Positions 7,596 to 16,223 of a stretch of DNA of 64,000 bases are shown one piece after another; position 1 is the stretch's first letter, and the number at the start of each line of letters is the position of its first letter. This DNA comes from Sinomonas sp. R1AF57 (GTDB taxonomy: Bacteria; Actinomycetota; Actinomycetes; Actinomycetales; Micrococcaceae). The position numbers and the translations under genes are program-made. The stretch covers positions 154,376 through 218,375 of the forward strand of contig NZ_CP022463.1 in the NCBI RefSeq assembly GCF_002224485.1, given 5' to 3'. Below the pieces are notes generated by a model. It ran no database searches. It was not told the DNA's origin and saw nothing but the letters and a program-made list of their open reading frames with translations.

Positions 7596-8468
7596 ATGGA
7601 ACGCACGACGGCGCTCCCCGCCTCGGGCGCGACGCCCGCCCGCCGCCGCAAGCCGGCCTCGACCCGCGTGTACCCGACGTTCAGGGTCGTGGCCCTCATC
7701 GCGACAGTGGTCGCGCTCATCCTTCCCCTCGTGTGGATGGTCCTGGCGTCACTGAAGACCAACGTGGACATCTACGACCCGTCCAAGTCGATCCTGTTCG
7801 AGCCCACGCTCGAGAACTACGTCAACGTCCTCACCCGCAACAACTACTTCATCTTCGTCGCGAACAGCTTCTGGGTCGCGTTCGTCTCCACGGTGCTCTC
7901 GCTCGTCCTCGGCGTGCCCGCGGCCTATTCGATGAGCCGCTTCACGATGCACCGCTCCGCGCTCGTGGTGCTCATGGCCCGCGTCATCCCAGGTGTTTCG
8001 CTCCTCGTGCCCTGGTACTACGTGTTCTCCAACCTGCGCATGGTCGGCGGGTTCGAGGTCCTCATCCTCAGCCACATGTTCGTGGCCCTGCCGCTCATCG
8101 TGTACATCATGATGGGCTACTTCGACTCGATGCCCCTCGAGCTCGAGGAGTCGGCGCAGGTGGACGGGCTCACGCCCATCGGCGCCTTCCGGAGGATTAC
8201 CCTGCCGCTCTCCGTGGCGGGCATGGCAACCGCGGGGATCCTCGCCTTCATCTTCTCGTGGAACAACTTCATGTTCGCCCTCGTGCTCTCGGGCGCGAAG
8301 ACCAAGACCCTGCCCGTGGCGATCTTCGACTTCGTCTCGTACGCGAGCATCGACTGGGGCGGCCTCATGGCAGCCGCCACCGTCGTGACGCTTCCGATCA
8401 TGGTGATCGCGCTCTTCGCCCAGCGCTACATCGTCTCGGGCCTCACCGCCGGCGCGACGAAGGGCTGA
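7596..8468 (+). CDS. Carbohydrate ABC transporter permease (MalG/UgpE type)
   Basis: This 290-residue second permease has six predicted helices starting with VVALIATVVALILPLVWMVL and ending in IMVIALFAQRYIVSGLTAG, the conserved CUT1 C-terminus (QRYIVxGLTAGATKG). The EAA loop is ELEESAQVDGLTPIGAFRRI, where Ala-Ala is degenerate to Glu-Ser, a common variation. It starts one base after the upstream stop and ends 8 bases before galactonate dehydratase, so importer and enzyme are one transcription unit. The substrate is inferred from that linkage. Confidence 0.92.
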   Translation: MERTTALPASGATPARRRKPASTRVYPTFRVVALIATVVALILPLVWMVLASLKTNVDIYDPSKSILFEPTLENYVNVLTRNNYFIFVANSFWVAFVSTVLSLVLGVPAAYSMSRFTMHRSALVVLMARVIPGVSLLVPWYYVFSNLRMVGGFEVLILSHMFVALPLIVYIMMGYFDSMPLELEESAQVDGLTPIGAFRRITLPLSVAGMATAGILAFIFSWNNFMFALVLSGAKTKTLPVAIFDFVSYASIDWGGLMAAATVVTLPIMVIALFAQRYIVSGLTAGATKG

Positions 8469-8476
8469 GGAGGCAC

Positions 8477-9622
8477 ATGAAGATCACACGCATCGAGACT
8501 TTCCTCGTCCCTCCCCGCTGGCTCTTCGTCCGCCTCGAGACGGACACCGGGATCGTCGGGTGGGGCGAGGCGACCTGCGAGGGCCGCTCCGAGACGGTCC
8601 GCACCGCTGTCGACCAGCTCTCCGAGCTCCTCCTCGGCGAGGACCCCCTGCGCATCGAGGACCACTGGCAGGTGCTCACCAAGGGCTCCTTCTACCGCGG
8701 AGGCCCCATCCTCGCCAGCGCCGTCGCGGGACTCGACCAGGCCCTGTGGGACATCGCGGGCAAGCACTTCGACGCGCCGGTCCACCAGCTCCTCGGGGGT
8801 CCCGTCCGGGACCGCATCCGCGTCTACGGCTGGGTGGGCGGCGACGAGCCGGACGAGGTCGCGGACCAGATCGCAGCCCAGCTCGAGGTGGGCCTCACCG
8901 CTGTCAAGATGAACGCGTCCGGGAAGATGTCGCCGCACGGGAGCGTCTCCGAGCTCGACGGGGTGGTTCGGCGGGTTGCCGCGGCCCGCGAGGTGCTCGG
9001 CCCGGACCGCGATGTCGCGGTCGACTTCCACGGGCGCTTCACCCTCGCGACCGCCCGCCGGGTCGCCTCGCTCCTGGACGAACTCCACCCGTTCTTCCTC
9101 GAAGAACCCGTGGTCCCGGAGAACTCGCACCTCATCGGCCGGCTCACCGAGTCGACCACGATCCCCGTGGCCACGGGGGAGCGACTGTACTCGCGGCAGG
9201 AGTTCCTCCCCGTACTGCAGGCGGGGATCGCGGTCGCGCAGCCGGACCTGAGCCACGCGGGCGGGATCACCGAGGTGCGCAAGATCGCGGCACTCGCGGA
9301 GACGTTCGACGTCCAGCTCGCCCCGCACTGCCCGCTCGGGCCCATCGCGCTCGCGGCCTGCCTCCAGGTCGGCTTCTCGACGCCGAACTACCTGATCCAG
9401 GAGCAGAGCATCGGCATCCACTACAACCAGGGCGCCGAGGTCCTGGACTATGTGCTCGACAAGACCCCGCTGCGCTTCGTGGACGGTTCCATCGAGCGGC
9501 TGACGGGCTCTGGCCTGGGCCTCGAGATCGATGAGGCCGCCGTGCGCGACGCAGACCGCCGCGGCCATGCGTGGCGCGGGCCGGTGTGGCGGCACCCGGA
9601 CGGGGCGTTCGCCGAATGGTGA
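8477..9622 (+). CDS. dgoD: D-galactonate dehydratase (enolase superfamily)
   Basis: The enzyme dehydrates D-galactonate to 2-keto-3-deoxygalactonate. The 381-residue protein is nearly collinear with E. coli DgoD, including PPRWLFVRLETD near the start, RGGPILASAVAGLDQALWDI and the terminal WRHPDGAFAEW. The metal ligands are visible in VAVDFHGRF (Asp), FLEEPVV (Glu) and ATGERLYSR (Glu). The catalytic His lies in LAPHCPLGPIALAACL and the acid Glu in QEQSIGIHYN. A shadow frame continuous with the permease exists upstream, but the ATG at 8477 with GGAGG 6 bases before it is the clear start. Activity on a related aldonate cannot be excluded, but conservation of the DgoD-specific blocks makes galactonate the best call. 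Confidence 0.92.
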   Translation: MKITRIETFLVPPRWLFVRLETDTGIVGWGEATCEGRSETVRTAVDQLSELLLGEDPLRIEDHWQVLTKGSFYRGGPILASAVAGLDQALWDIAGKHFDAPVHQLLGGPVRDRIRVYGWVGGDEPDEVADQIAAQLEVGLTAVKMNASGKMSPHGSVSELDGVVRRVAAAREVLGPDRDVAVDFHGRFTLATARRVASLLDELHPFFLEEPVVPENSHLIGRLTESTTIPVATGERLYSRQEFLPVLQAGIAVAQPDLSHAGGITEVRKIAALAETFDVQLAPHCPLGPIALAACLQVGFSTPNYLIQEQSIGIHYNQGAEVLDYVLDKTPLRFVDGSIERLTGSGLGLEIDEAAVRDADRRGHAWRGPVWRHPDGAFAEW

Positions 9623-9656
9623 CCTGCTGCCCCCTGACCTCCTGCGAAAGGCGCCC

Positions 9657-10307
9657 ATGACGACCCTGGACATCCCCACGCTCCTGGACGCTGTCCGCAC
9701 CAGCCGGATCGTCGCCGTCGTGCGGGGGGACTCCGCCGAGCACGCCGCCGACGCCGCCCGCATCCTCTTCCGGGAGGGCATCCGGCTCGTGGAGATCGCC
9801 ATGACGACGCCGGAGACGCCGTCGGCGATCGCCGCCGTCGCGCCCAGCGTTCCCAAGGGCTCCTATCTCGGCGCCGGGACCGTCATGACCCCGCAGGACG
9901 TGGACGTGGTCGCTGCCGCAGGGGCGTCGTTCATCGTCACGCCGAGCGTCTCGGCGTCCGTCGCCCACGCGGTGGACCGGGGCATCCCGGTGCTCGCCGG
10001 TGCCTTCACGGCCACGGAGGCGTACGAGGCGTGGCGCCAGGGAGCGGCTGCGGTCAAGCTGTTCCCGGCCTCCGCGGTGGGCCCGGGGTACCTGAAGGCA
10101 CTCGCTGACCCGTTCCCGCAGATCCCCTTCCTGGCGGTCGGCGGCATGGGGCTGGCCGAGCTCCCGAAGTACGTCGCGGCCGGGGCGCTCGGCATCGGCG
10201 CGGGCGGACCCCTCGTGGGCGACGGCGCCAAGGGCGGCGACCCGGGGGCGCTCGCGGAGCGGGCCCGGGCCTTCGTGGCCGCCGCCGCGGAACTCGACGG
10301 GGCCTGA
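9657..10307 (+). CDS. dgoA: 2-keto-3-deoxy-6-phosphogluconate/galactonate aldolase
   Basis: This 216-residue class I aldolase splits KDPG or KDPGal into pyruvate and glyceraldehyde 3-phosphate. The Schiff-base lysine is in AAVKLFPASAVGP (Lys134) and the acid/base Glu is in RLVEIAMTTPE (Glu46), both at the positions found in E. coli Eda. VLAGAFTATEA and GGMGLAEL complete the phosphate site. The start is the ATG at 9657; earlier in-frame codons would overlap dgoD. It lies 34 bases after dgoD and is probably co-transcribed, so I prefer the DgoA role. It could equally serve the KDPG made by the adjacent uronate genes, because the two substrates differ only at C4. No KDGal kinase gene is present in this operon. 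Confidence 0.88.
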   Translation: MTTLDIPTLLDAVRTSRIVAVVRGDSAEHAADAARILFREGIRLVEIAMTTPETPSAIAAVAPSVPKGSYLGAGTVMTPQDVDVVAAAGASFIVTPSVSASVAHAVDRGIPVLAGAFTATEAYEAWRQGAAAVKLFPASAVGPGYLKALADPFPQIPFLAVGGMGLAELPKYVAAGALGIGAGGPLVGDGAKGGDPGALAERARAFVAAAAELDGA

Positions 10308-10310
10308 CAC

Positions 10311-10359
10311 GGCACCGGACGGCAAACGGTTGCCTCTGCGTGCTCCGCGTCACTAGCGT
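10311..10359 (+). promoter_or_regulatory. Uronate LacI-type operator/promoter A
   Basis: Half-site GGCAC at 10311 lies 10 bases before the palindrome GGCAAACGGTTGCC (10321-10334). The right arm supplies the -35 hexamer TTGCCT (10330-10335). An 18-base spacer and -10 TAGCGT (10354-10359) follow. The ATG of the oxidoreductase is 6 bases after the -10, so the transcript is predicted to be leaderless. The 49-bp layout is shared with sites B-E. Confidence 0.85.
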
Positions 10360-10365
10360 GGTGCC

Positions 10366-11436
10366 ATGCCCACTGACGCGCCTCCCCCGTCCCCGTCCGA
10401 GTCCCTCCGCTCCGCCGTCGTCGGGTGCGGGGACATCTCAGCCCAGCACATCGCGGCGATCACCGCACTGGCCGAGAGCGGGCACGCGAGGCTCGCCGCC
10501 GTCGTCGACCGCGACCCGGGGCGCCGCCGGGCAGCGGCCGAGGCGCACGGCGTCCCCGCCTTCGCGGGTCTCAGCGAGCTGCTCGCGGAGGGGGCGGTCG
10601 ACGTCGTGCACCTCTGCACCCCCCATGGCGACCACGCAGCTCTCGCCGAGCAGGCACTCGCCGCCGGCGTGCACGTCCTGACAGAGAAGCCGGTCGCGCA
10701 CACCCTCAGCGACGCAGAGGCGCTCATCTCGGCGTCAGACCGCGCATGGGCGGACGCCGGCACGCAGCTCGGGGTGTGCTTCCAGAACCGCTACAACGCC
10801 CCGGTGGTGGCCCTGCGCAGGCTCGCGCGAGACGGGGGCCTCGGCCGCATCCTCGGGGCCCAGGCCACAGTCATGTGGCACCGGCCGCCGTCCTACTACG
10901 AGGCGCGCCCGTGGCGGGGCACGTGGTCCGGCAGCGGCGGCGGGCTCCTGATGAACCAGGCCATCCACACCCTCGACCTCCTGCAGTGGCTCGTGGGGCC
11001 GGCGCGGGTGGTGGACGGGCGCGCCTCGACGCGCGCCCTGAAGGGGATCATCGAGGTCGAGGACACCGCGGACATCCTCCTCGAGCATGCCGCGCACGAC
11101 GGCGCCGCCGTCCACAGCGTCTTCTTCGCCACCAACGCGAACGCCGTCAACGCGCCCGTGACCCTCGACATCCAGACCGAGCGGGCGGAGCTGTCCGTCC
11201 GAGGCGCCCTCACCGTGCGGCATGCGGACGGGCGAGTGGAGGTCGTCGAGGAGACCGGGGTGCTCCCGGGAGAGCGCAGCTACTGGGGAGCCTCGCACCA
11301 GCTCCTCATCGCCGACTTCTACCGGGCGCTGGCGGCAGGCGAGCGCTTCTGGATCGGCGCCGAGGAGGCGACTGCCTCCCTGCGGCTCATCAAGGACGTG
11401 TACGCGCGCTCGTACCCCCACGGCGAGTGGGTCTGA
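10366..11436 (+). CDS. Gfo/Idh/MocA-family NAD(P)-dependent oxidoreductase
   Basis: This 356-residue two-domain dehydrogenase has an N-terminal Rossmann fold (SAVVGCGDISAQHIAAI, then VVDRDPGRRR as the adenosine-binding region) and the family catalytic motif TEKPVAHTL with its Lys. The C-terminal sugar-binding domain contains GGGLLMNQAIHTLDLLQWL, with the conserved Asn/His pair. It would oxidise or reduce a cyclic sugar or sugar acid. It is the only gene transcribed directly from operator A and is followed after a short gap by operator B. Paralogues are at 12434, 57234 and 60148. The substrate cannot be read from sequence; control by the same operator as the glucuronate genes suggests a uronate or a sugar derived from pectin or glucuronoxylan. 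Confidence 0.87.
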   Translation: MPTDAPPPSPSESLRSAVVGCGDISAQHIAAITALAESGHARLAAVVDRDPGRRRAAAEAHGVPAFAGLSELLAEGAVDVVHLCTPHGDHAALAEQALAAGVHVLTEKPVAHTLSDAEALISASDRAWADAGTQLGVCFQNRYNAPVVALRRLARDGGLGRILGAQATVMWHRPPSYYEARPWRGTWSGSGGGLLMNQAIHTLDLLQWLVGPARVVDGRASTRALKGIIEVEDTADILLEHAAHDGAAVHSVFFATNANAVNAPVTLDIQTERAELSVRGALTVRHADGRVEVVEETGVLPGERSYWGASHQLLIADFYRALAAGERFWIGAEEATASLRLIKDVYARSYPHGEWV

Positions 11437-11440
11437 ATCC

Positions 11441-11489
11441 GGCAACTCTTGGCAAACGTTTACCGTGCGTTGCTGCCCGTGCCTAGAGT
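11441..11489 (+). promoter_or_regulatory. Uronate LacI-type operator/promoter B
   Basis: Half-site GGCAA at 11441 is 10 bases before the palindrome GGCAAACGTTTACC (11451-11464; one arm is degenerate, TTACC). The -35 TTACCG (11460-11465), an 18-base spacer and -10 TAGAGT (11484-11489) follow. It drives the TIM-barrel isomerase at 11547 with a leader of about 50 bases. Confidence 0.83.
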
Positions 11490-11546
11490 GGATGCACGTG
11501 TGACCGCCGCCACTGTGGCGGCAGATGAGAGCGATTGAGGAGAACC

Positions 11547-12407
11547 ATGGCCACGATCGGCGTGCAGGCAATGATGCTCAAGGAGAGCTTCGCGGACATC
11601 GGCCCCTTCGAGACCCTCCGCAAGATCGCGGACATCGGATACCGCGCTGTGGAGGTGTCCCAGATCCCGATGGACCGGGAGAACGTCGCCGAGCTCGAAC
11701 GCTCGCGCGGGGAGCTCGGCATCGAGTTCGCGGCGCTCTCCGCCCAGCTCGACGGCGAGACGGGTGCGACGCCGTACCCACTCGCCTCCGATGTCGAGCG
11801 CGCGGCGGAGGACTGCGCGCGGCTCGGGACGGACATGCTGCGGATCGGCATGCTCCCCATGTCCGAGCTGCGCAGCGAGGGGCGGGTTGTCGACTACGCC
11901 AAGCGCGTGGAGAAGGCCGCGCAGGCGCTCGCAGACCACGGCGTCACCCTGTACTACCACAACCACCATGTCGACTTCGCCAGGATGGGCGGCCGCTACG
12001 TGATGGACATTCTCGCCGAGGAGGCCCCCAGCCTCGGGCTCGAGGTGGACGTCCACTGGGTCCAGCGCGGCGGCCTCGACCCCGTGCGGACGCTGCAGAA
12101 GTACGCTGGCCGCACCGCGATGGTGCACCTGAAGGACTACCGGATCGGCGCCCTGTCCGAGGAGGGCATCGCCGCCTACGAATCCGGCGACTCCGCCGCC
12201 TTCCAGAACCACTTCAAGGATGTGGTCCAGTTCGCCGAGGTGGGCGAGGGGAACCTGGACTTCGCCGCGATCGTGCCCGTCGCCATCGACGCCGGCGCCC
12301 GCTACCTCCTGGTCGAGCAGGACCTGCTCTACGGGCGCACGGTCTTCGAGGCCCTGACCACCTCCCACGACAACCTCGTCGCCCTCGGCTTCGGCGACCT
12401 CTTCTGA
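11547..12407 (+). CDS. Sugar phosphate isomerase/epimerase-like TIM-barrel protein
   Basis: This 286-residue protein of the xylose-isomerase-like TIM-barrel family (AP_endonuc_2) is related to inosose dehydratases, hydroxypyruvate isomerase and 3-ketoglycoside epimerases. Candidate metal ligands are in GYRAVEVSQI (Glu), YYHNHHVDF (His), GLEVDVHWVQRGG (Asp/His), VHLKDYRIG (His) and YLLVEQD (Glu). The start is the ATG at 11547, preceded by GAGGAG. It is followed 26 bases later by a second Gfo/Idh enzyme. The oxidoreductase plus TIM-barrel pairing suggests a redox-epimerisation pathway on a keto-sugar intermediate. Substrate unknown. Confidence 0.85.
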   Translation: MATIGVQAMMLKESFADIGPFETLRKIADIGYRAVEVSQIPMDRENVAELERSRGELGIEFAALSAQLDGETGATPYPLASDVERAAEDCARLGTDMLRIGMLPMSELRSEGRVVDYAKRVEKAAQALADHGVTLYYHNHHVDFARMGGRYVMDILAEEAPSLGLEVDVHWVQRGGLDPVRTLQKYAGRTAMVHLKDYRIGALSEEGIAAYESGDSAAFQNHFKDVVQFAEVGEGNLDFAAIVPVAIDAGARYLLVEQDLLYGRTVFEALTTSHDNLVALGFGDLF

Positions 12408-12433
12408 TCCGCACCGACAAGGAGACACGCAGC

Positions 12434-13600
12434 ATGAGCAGGAAAGTCCGCCTCGGGATCATCGGGTTCGGCAATCAGGGCAGCCAGTACGCGAGGCTTG
12501 TCGCCGACGGGCGCGTGGGCAACATCGAGGTCACGGCCATCGCTGACACCGACCCCGCCCGGCGCGACCTCGCCGCCCAGCAGCATCAGGGCGTCACGCT
12601 GTTCGAGGACCATCTGTCGATGCTCGACTCCGGCGAGGTCGAGGCCGTCGTCACGACCGTGCCCCACTACCTCCACCCCGTCATGGGGATCCAGGCGCTC
12701 GAGCGGGGCCTCCACGTGCTCGTGGAGAAGCCCGCGGGCGTCTACACGAAGCAGGTCCGCGAGCTCAACGAGTTCGCCGCCTCGAAGCCCGAGCTGACGT
12801 TCGCGATCATGTTCAACCAGCGCACCAATCCGCTGTACCGCCGGCTCAAGGAGATCGTGGATTCCGGTGAGATCGGCGCGATCCGCCGCACGAACTGGAT
12901 CATCACCACCTGGTACCGGCCGCAGGCGTACTACGACCAGAGCGCCTGGCGGGCCACGTGGGGCGGCGAGGGCGGAGGGGTGCTGGTCAACCAGGCCCCG
13001 CACCAGCTCGACCTGTGGCAGTGGATCTGCGGCGTGCCGCAGAAGGTCTTCGCGAAGGCAGCCTTCGGCTTCCGCCGGGCGATCGACGTCGAGGACGAGG
13101 TCGTCGCCGTCGTCGACTACGGCGGGGGTGCGACCGGGACCTTCACCACCGCGACCCACGAACTCGTCGGCACCGACCGGTTCGAGATCTCCGGGGACAA
13201 GGGCAAGATCGTCGTCGACGGCTCCACGACCGCCGTCGTCACCCGTTTCCGCCACTCCGAGCAGGAGGTGAGCGCGGGCATCCCGCCCGAGGAGATCTGG
13301 AAGATGACCAGCGACCAGTTCGACCCGGACGAGTACTACACGCAGGAGACTCTCGAGTTCGACACCGCGTGGGGCGGCCAGCACGCGGCCGTCCTGGAGA
13401 ACTTCGCCGCGAACATCCTCGACGGCACGCCCCTCATCGCGCCGGGAAGCGACGGCATCCTCGGCGTCCGGCTGGCCAACGCGATCCACCTCTCGGCGTG
13501 GACCGGCAGGGAGGTCCCTATGGACTTCGACGAGGACGAGTTCCTGGCCGAGCTGAACAAGAAGATCGCCGAAGAAGGCAAGTTCCCCCAGCAGCACTGA
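12434..13600 (+). CDS. Gfo/Idh/MocA-family oxidoreductase
   Basis: This 388-residue oxidoreductase has the Rossmann motif LGIIGFGNQGSQYARL at the start, the catalytic VEKPAGVYTK loop, a long Trp/Tyr-rich substrate loop (WIITTWYRPQAYYDQSAWR) and GGVLVNQAPHQLDLWQWI with the conserved His/Asp. It is 32 residues longer than the paralogue at 10366, and the two differ throughout, so they probably act on different substrates or steps. AGGAG precedes the ATG at 12434. It is the last gene of the operator-B unit, and a strong bidirectional terminator follows. Its partner is probably the TIM-barrel enzyme immediately upstream. Confidence 0.87.
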   Translation: MSRKVRLGIIGFGNQGSQYARLVADGRVGNIEVTAIADTDPARRDLAAQQHQGVTLFEDHLSMLDSGEVEAVVTTVPHYLHPVMGIQALERGLHVLVEKPAGVYTKQVRELNEFAASKPELTFAIMFNQRTNPLYRRLKEIVDSGEIGAIRRTNWIITTWYRPQAYYDQSAWRATWGGEGGGVLVNQAPHQLDLWQWICGVPQKVFAKAAFGFRRAIDVEDEVVAVVDYGGGATGTFTTATHELVGTDRFEISGDKGKIVVDGSTTAVVTRFRHSEQEVSAGIPPEEIWKMTSDQFDPDEYYTQETLEFDTAWGGQHAAVLENFAANILDGTPLIAPGSDGILGVRLANAIHLSAWTGREVPMDFDEDEFLAELNKKIAEEGKFPQQH

Positions 13601-13645
13601 CCGCCAGGCCGGCCTGACCGCCGGCCAGCCGGGACGGCCCGGCCC

Positions 13646-13686
13646 GACCGGCCCCGCGAAGCCCTCAGGCCTTCGCGGGGCCGGTC
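13646..13686. terminator. Bidirectional terminator between Gfo/Idh and lacI
   Basis: A perfect 16-bp stem (13646-13661 with 13671-13686) has a 9-base loop that can close three further pairs (gcc/ggc). Its right arm overlaps the last codons of the convergent lacI gene (encoding the terminal GPAKA). No U tract. Confidence 0.8.
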
Positions 13687-14696
13687 GATGCCCGGATCTG
13701 CAGGTGCGTGGGCATGACGGCGAGCTTGCGCGGCATGCCACCGCGGAGCGGGTCGAGCTGGGCGAGGAGCATCGACACCGCAGTGCGGCCCGCCTGTTCG
13801 ATCGGCGACGCGATCGTGGTCAGGGGAGGGTTGCAGAAGTCCGCGCCGAAGATGTCGTCGCAGCCCACGATGCTCACGTCCTCGGGGACGCGCACGCCGC
13901 GCTCACGGAAGCGCTGGAGCATGCCGATCGCGATGAGGTCGTTGAAGGCGATGAGCGCGGTCGCACCCGTGCGCAGCGCGGCGTCGGCAGCAGCCGCGCC
14001 GGACGACGTCTTGGGAGAGTAGGGGCCGATCCGCGTCACTTCCATGCCGCGCCGCGAGGCCGCCTCCTCGATGGCCTTCCACCGCCGGTGGGTCGACCAG
14101 GAACTGGTAGGGCCGCCCACGTAGGTCACCTTGCTGTGGCCCAGCGAGGCGAGGTGCTCTAGGGCCTGCACCATGGCGCCCGGTGTGTCGATGAGCACGG
14201 TGGGCGCGTCCGCCGTCGCCCGGTTGATCGTGACGAGCGGCTGCTGGCGGGCGGCCTCGGCGAGCTGCGCATCCGTGAGGCGCGACGCCGCGAGGATGAT
14301 CCCGTCCGCCGTTCGGCGGAGCCTGCGCAGCGCCTCGAGCTCGACGTCGGTCGCCTCCTCGGTGTCGACGAGCAGCTGGGTGTACCCCGACGCTTTGAGC
14401 TGGTTCTGCGTGCCCCGGATGATGTCGAAGTAGAACGGGTTGGTCACGTCGGGGACCAGCACCGCGATGGCGCCGGTCCTCCCCGAGCTGAGCCCGCGGG
14501 CCTGGGAGCTTGGGACGTAGTGGAGCTCGGCCGCGATCTTCTCGATCCGCTCCCGCGTGCGGGCGTTGACCCGCTGGGGGTTCGACAGCGCCCGCGAGAC
14601 GGTCGACGTCGCGACGCCGGCGCGCTCAGCGATGTCGCGGATCGTGGGCAGGCGCTCCGGGTCGGAGGACGCGGGCGGAGCGGACGAGGCGGTCAT
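13665..14696 (-). CDS. LacI-family transcriptional regulator of the uronate island
   Basis: This 343-residue repressor has an N-terminal DNA-binding domain (TIRDIAERAGVATSTVSR, then ALSNPQRVNARTRERI) with the hinge SSQARGLSSGRTG. The type-I periplasmic-binding-fold effector domain contains AVLVPDVTNPFYFDIIRG, the typical first strand. The gene is divergent from the second ABC operon and its own control region holds operator C, so it is the natural candidate to bind all five GGCAA/TTGCC sites. I start at 14696. A minus-strand promoter TTGCCA-18-CACAAT (14733 to 14704) ends 7 bases before this ATG, predicting a leaderless and autoregulated message. An in-frame ATG at 14705 would fall upstream of that start point. 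Effector is probably a uronate pathway intermediate (inference). Confidence 0.9.
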   Translation of the reverse strand: MTASSAPPASSDPERLPTIRDIAERAGVATSTVSRALSNPQRVNARTRERIEKIAAELHYVPSSQARGLSSGRTGAIAVLVPDVTNPFYFDIIRGTQNQLKASGYTQLLVDTEEATDVELEALRRLRRTADGIILAASRLTDAQLAEAARQQPLVTINRATADAPTVLIDTPGAMVQALEHLASLGHSKVTYVGGPTSSWSTHRRWKAIEEAASRRGMEVTRIGPYSPKTSSGAAAADAALRTGATALIAFNDLIAIGMLQRFRERGVRVPEDVSIVGCDDIFGADFCNPPLTTIASPIEQAGRTAVSMLLAQLDPLRGGMPRKLAVMPTHLQIRASTGPAKA

Positions 14697-14703
14697 GGCA
14701 TCC

Positions 14704-14767
14704 ATTGTGACCGGTGCTGGCAAATTTTGGCAATCGCTTGCCGTTGCGGATTTTCCGTTCCTAGACT
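14704..14767. promoter_or_regulatory. Uronate LacI-type operator C with divergent promoters
   Basis: Half-site GGCAA at 14719 is 10 bases before the palindrome GGCAATCGCTTGCC (14729-14742). Rightward -35 TTGCCG (14738-14743), 18-base spacer and -10 TAGACT (14762-14767) drive the binding-protein gene. Leftward TTGCCA (minus strand, 14728-14733), 18-base spacer and CACAAT (14704-14709) drive lacI. Both -35 elements lie inside operator arms, so one repressor would shut both promoters. Confidence 0.85.
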
Positions 14768-14842
14768 CAAGGGCATGTGGCGATGGGCCGTGAGCAGGAT
14801 CACAGTCGCCAACGGCTCGCACCGTACTCAAGGAGGAGACAC

Positions 14843-16210
14843 ATGCGAATCCGAACCACAGCCAAGGTGGCCTCGCTGGCCACGCTCGCAGCCCTCGCAC
14901 TGGCTGCGTGCGGGGCGGGGTCGTCGTCGTCGGGGGACAGCGGGAGTCCCGCCGCTGTCGACGGGAAGGGCAAGACCCTCAGCGTCCTCGTCAACACCAA
15001 CACGCTCTACCCGGATCAGCAGAAGCAGTGGTTCTCGGACATGGCCACGAAGTTCAAGGCCAAGACTGGCGCGGACCTGAAGTACGAGACCTTCACCTCC
15101 GCCAACGAGGAACTCCAGCGCATCCAGACGTCGGTCGTGTCCGGCCAAGGCCCGGACGTCTACTCCCTCGGGACCACCTTCACCCCGACCGCCGTCGCCA
15201 CGGGCGCCTTCGTGCAGCTCGGCGACGACGAATGGAAGAAGATCGGCGGCAAGGACCGCTTCAACAAGGCCACCCTCGGGATCTCGGGGCCGAGCGACAA
15301 GAAGCTCTTCGGCGTCCCGTTCGTCTCACGCCCGTTCGTCATGGCCTACAACAAGGACATCATCGCGGCAGCCGGCATCGACAAGCCTGCGACCACGTGG
15401 GACGGGCTCCTCGAGCAGGCCAAGAAGGCCACTGACGCCTCGAAGGGCCAGTACGGTCTCGCCGTCGCCTACAAGGACAACTTCGACCCGTGGAAGTTCG
15501 TGTGGGCGATGTCGGTCCAGGCGGGCAACAAGATCGTCGACGGCGACAAGGCCAAGCTCGATGACCCGGCCATGAAGAAGGCCTATGAGACCTACTTCGG
15601 CTGGGTGACGAAGGACAAGGTCGTCAACCCCGCGGCCGTGGGCTGGAGCAACAGCCAGGCGCTCGCGGAGTTCGCCGCCGGCAAGGCCGCCTTCTTCCCG
15701 ATGACCACGTCCAACTCCATCCCGACGCTCGACAAGTCCCCGCTCAAGGACAAGTACGAGTACGCGATCATGCCGGTCGCGGCCCCCGGGGACTCCTCGC
15801 CGAAGGACGGCGGCACCCCCGCCGCGTCGATCCTCTCGGGCGACAACATGGTGGTCGCGGACTACTCGAAGAACAAGGACCTCGCCTACGCCTACATGGA
15901 GATGGTGACCTCGAAGGACGAGCAGCTGAACTACCAGAAGACGTTCGGCGATCTCCCCGCCAACGCCGAGGGCCTCAAGTCGCTCTCGAGCGCCCCGCAC
16001 ATGGCCGCCATCACCGAAGCCGCTGAGAAGTCATTCGCCACCCCGTTCACCGGCGCGTGGGGCGACATCCAGCTGGCCCTCCTGAACGTCACAGTCCAGA
16101 GCGTTCCTGACCTCGCGGCCGGCAACGTGCCGGAGGCCACGCTGAACCAGCGCCTCAAGGACGCCCAGGACAAGGCGCAGTCCTCCCTCGACCGCGCCGG
16201 GAAGCAGTGA
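14843..16210 (+). CDS. ABC transporter sugar-binding lipoprotein (family 1)
   Basis: This 455-residue lipoprotein has basic MRIRTTAK, a hydrophobic core and lipobox LAAC (Cys23), followed by a Gly/Ser linker. The mature type-I binding protein includes FGVPFVSRPFVMAYNKDII and GLAVAYKDNFDPWKFVWAM. The ATG at 14843 follows a near-perfect AGGAGG. It is the first gene of an operon with two permeases, a TIM-barrel enzyme, glucuronate isomerase and a hexuronate reductase. The likely ligand is therefore a uronate or oligo-uronide. As in the other importers here, no ATPase gene is linked. Confidence 0.9.
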   Translation: MRIRTTAKVASLATLAALALAACGAGSSSSGDSGSPAAVDGKGKTLSVLVNTNTLYPDQQKQWFSDMATKFKAKTGADLKYETFTSANEELQRIQTSVVSGQGPDVYSLGTTFTPTAVATGAFVQLGDDEWKKIGGKDRFNKATLGISGPSDKKLFGVPFVSRPFVMAYNKDIIAAAGIDKPATTWDGLLEQAKKATDASKGQYGLAVAYKDNFDPWKFVWAMSVQAGNKIVDGDKAKLDDPAMKKAYETYFGWVTKDKVVNPAAVGWSNSQALAEFAAGKAAFFPMTTSNSIPTLDKSPLKDKYEYAIMPVAAPGDSSPKDGGTPAASILSGDNMVVADYSKNKDLAYAYMEMVTSKDEQLNYQKTFGDLPANAEGLKSLSSAPHMAAITEAAEKSFATPFTGAWGDIQLALLNVTVQSVPDLAAGNVPEATLNQRLKDAQDKAQSSLDRAGKQ

Positions 16211-16223
16211 CTGGGTGACCGCC

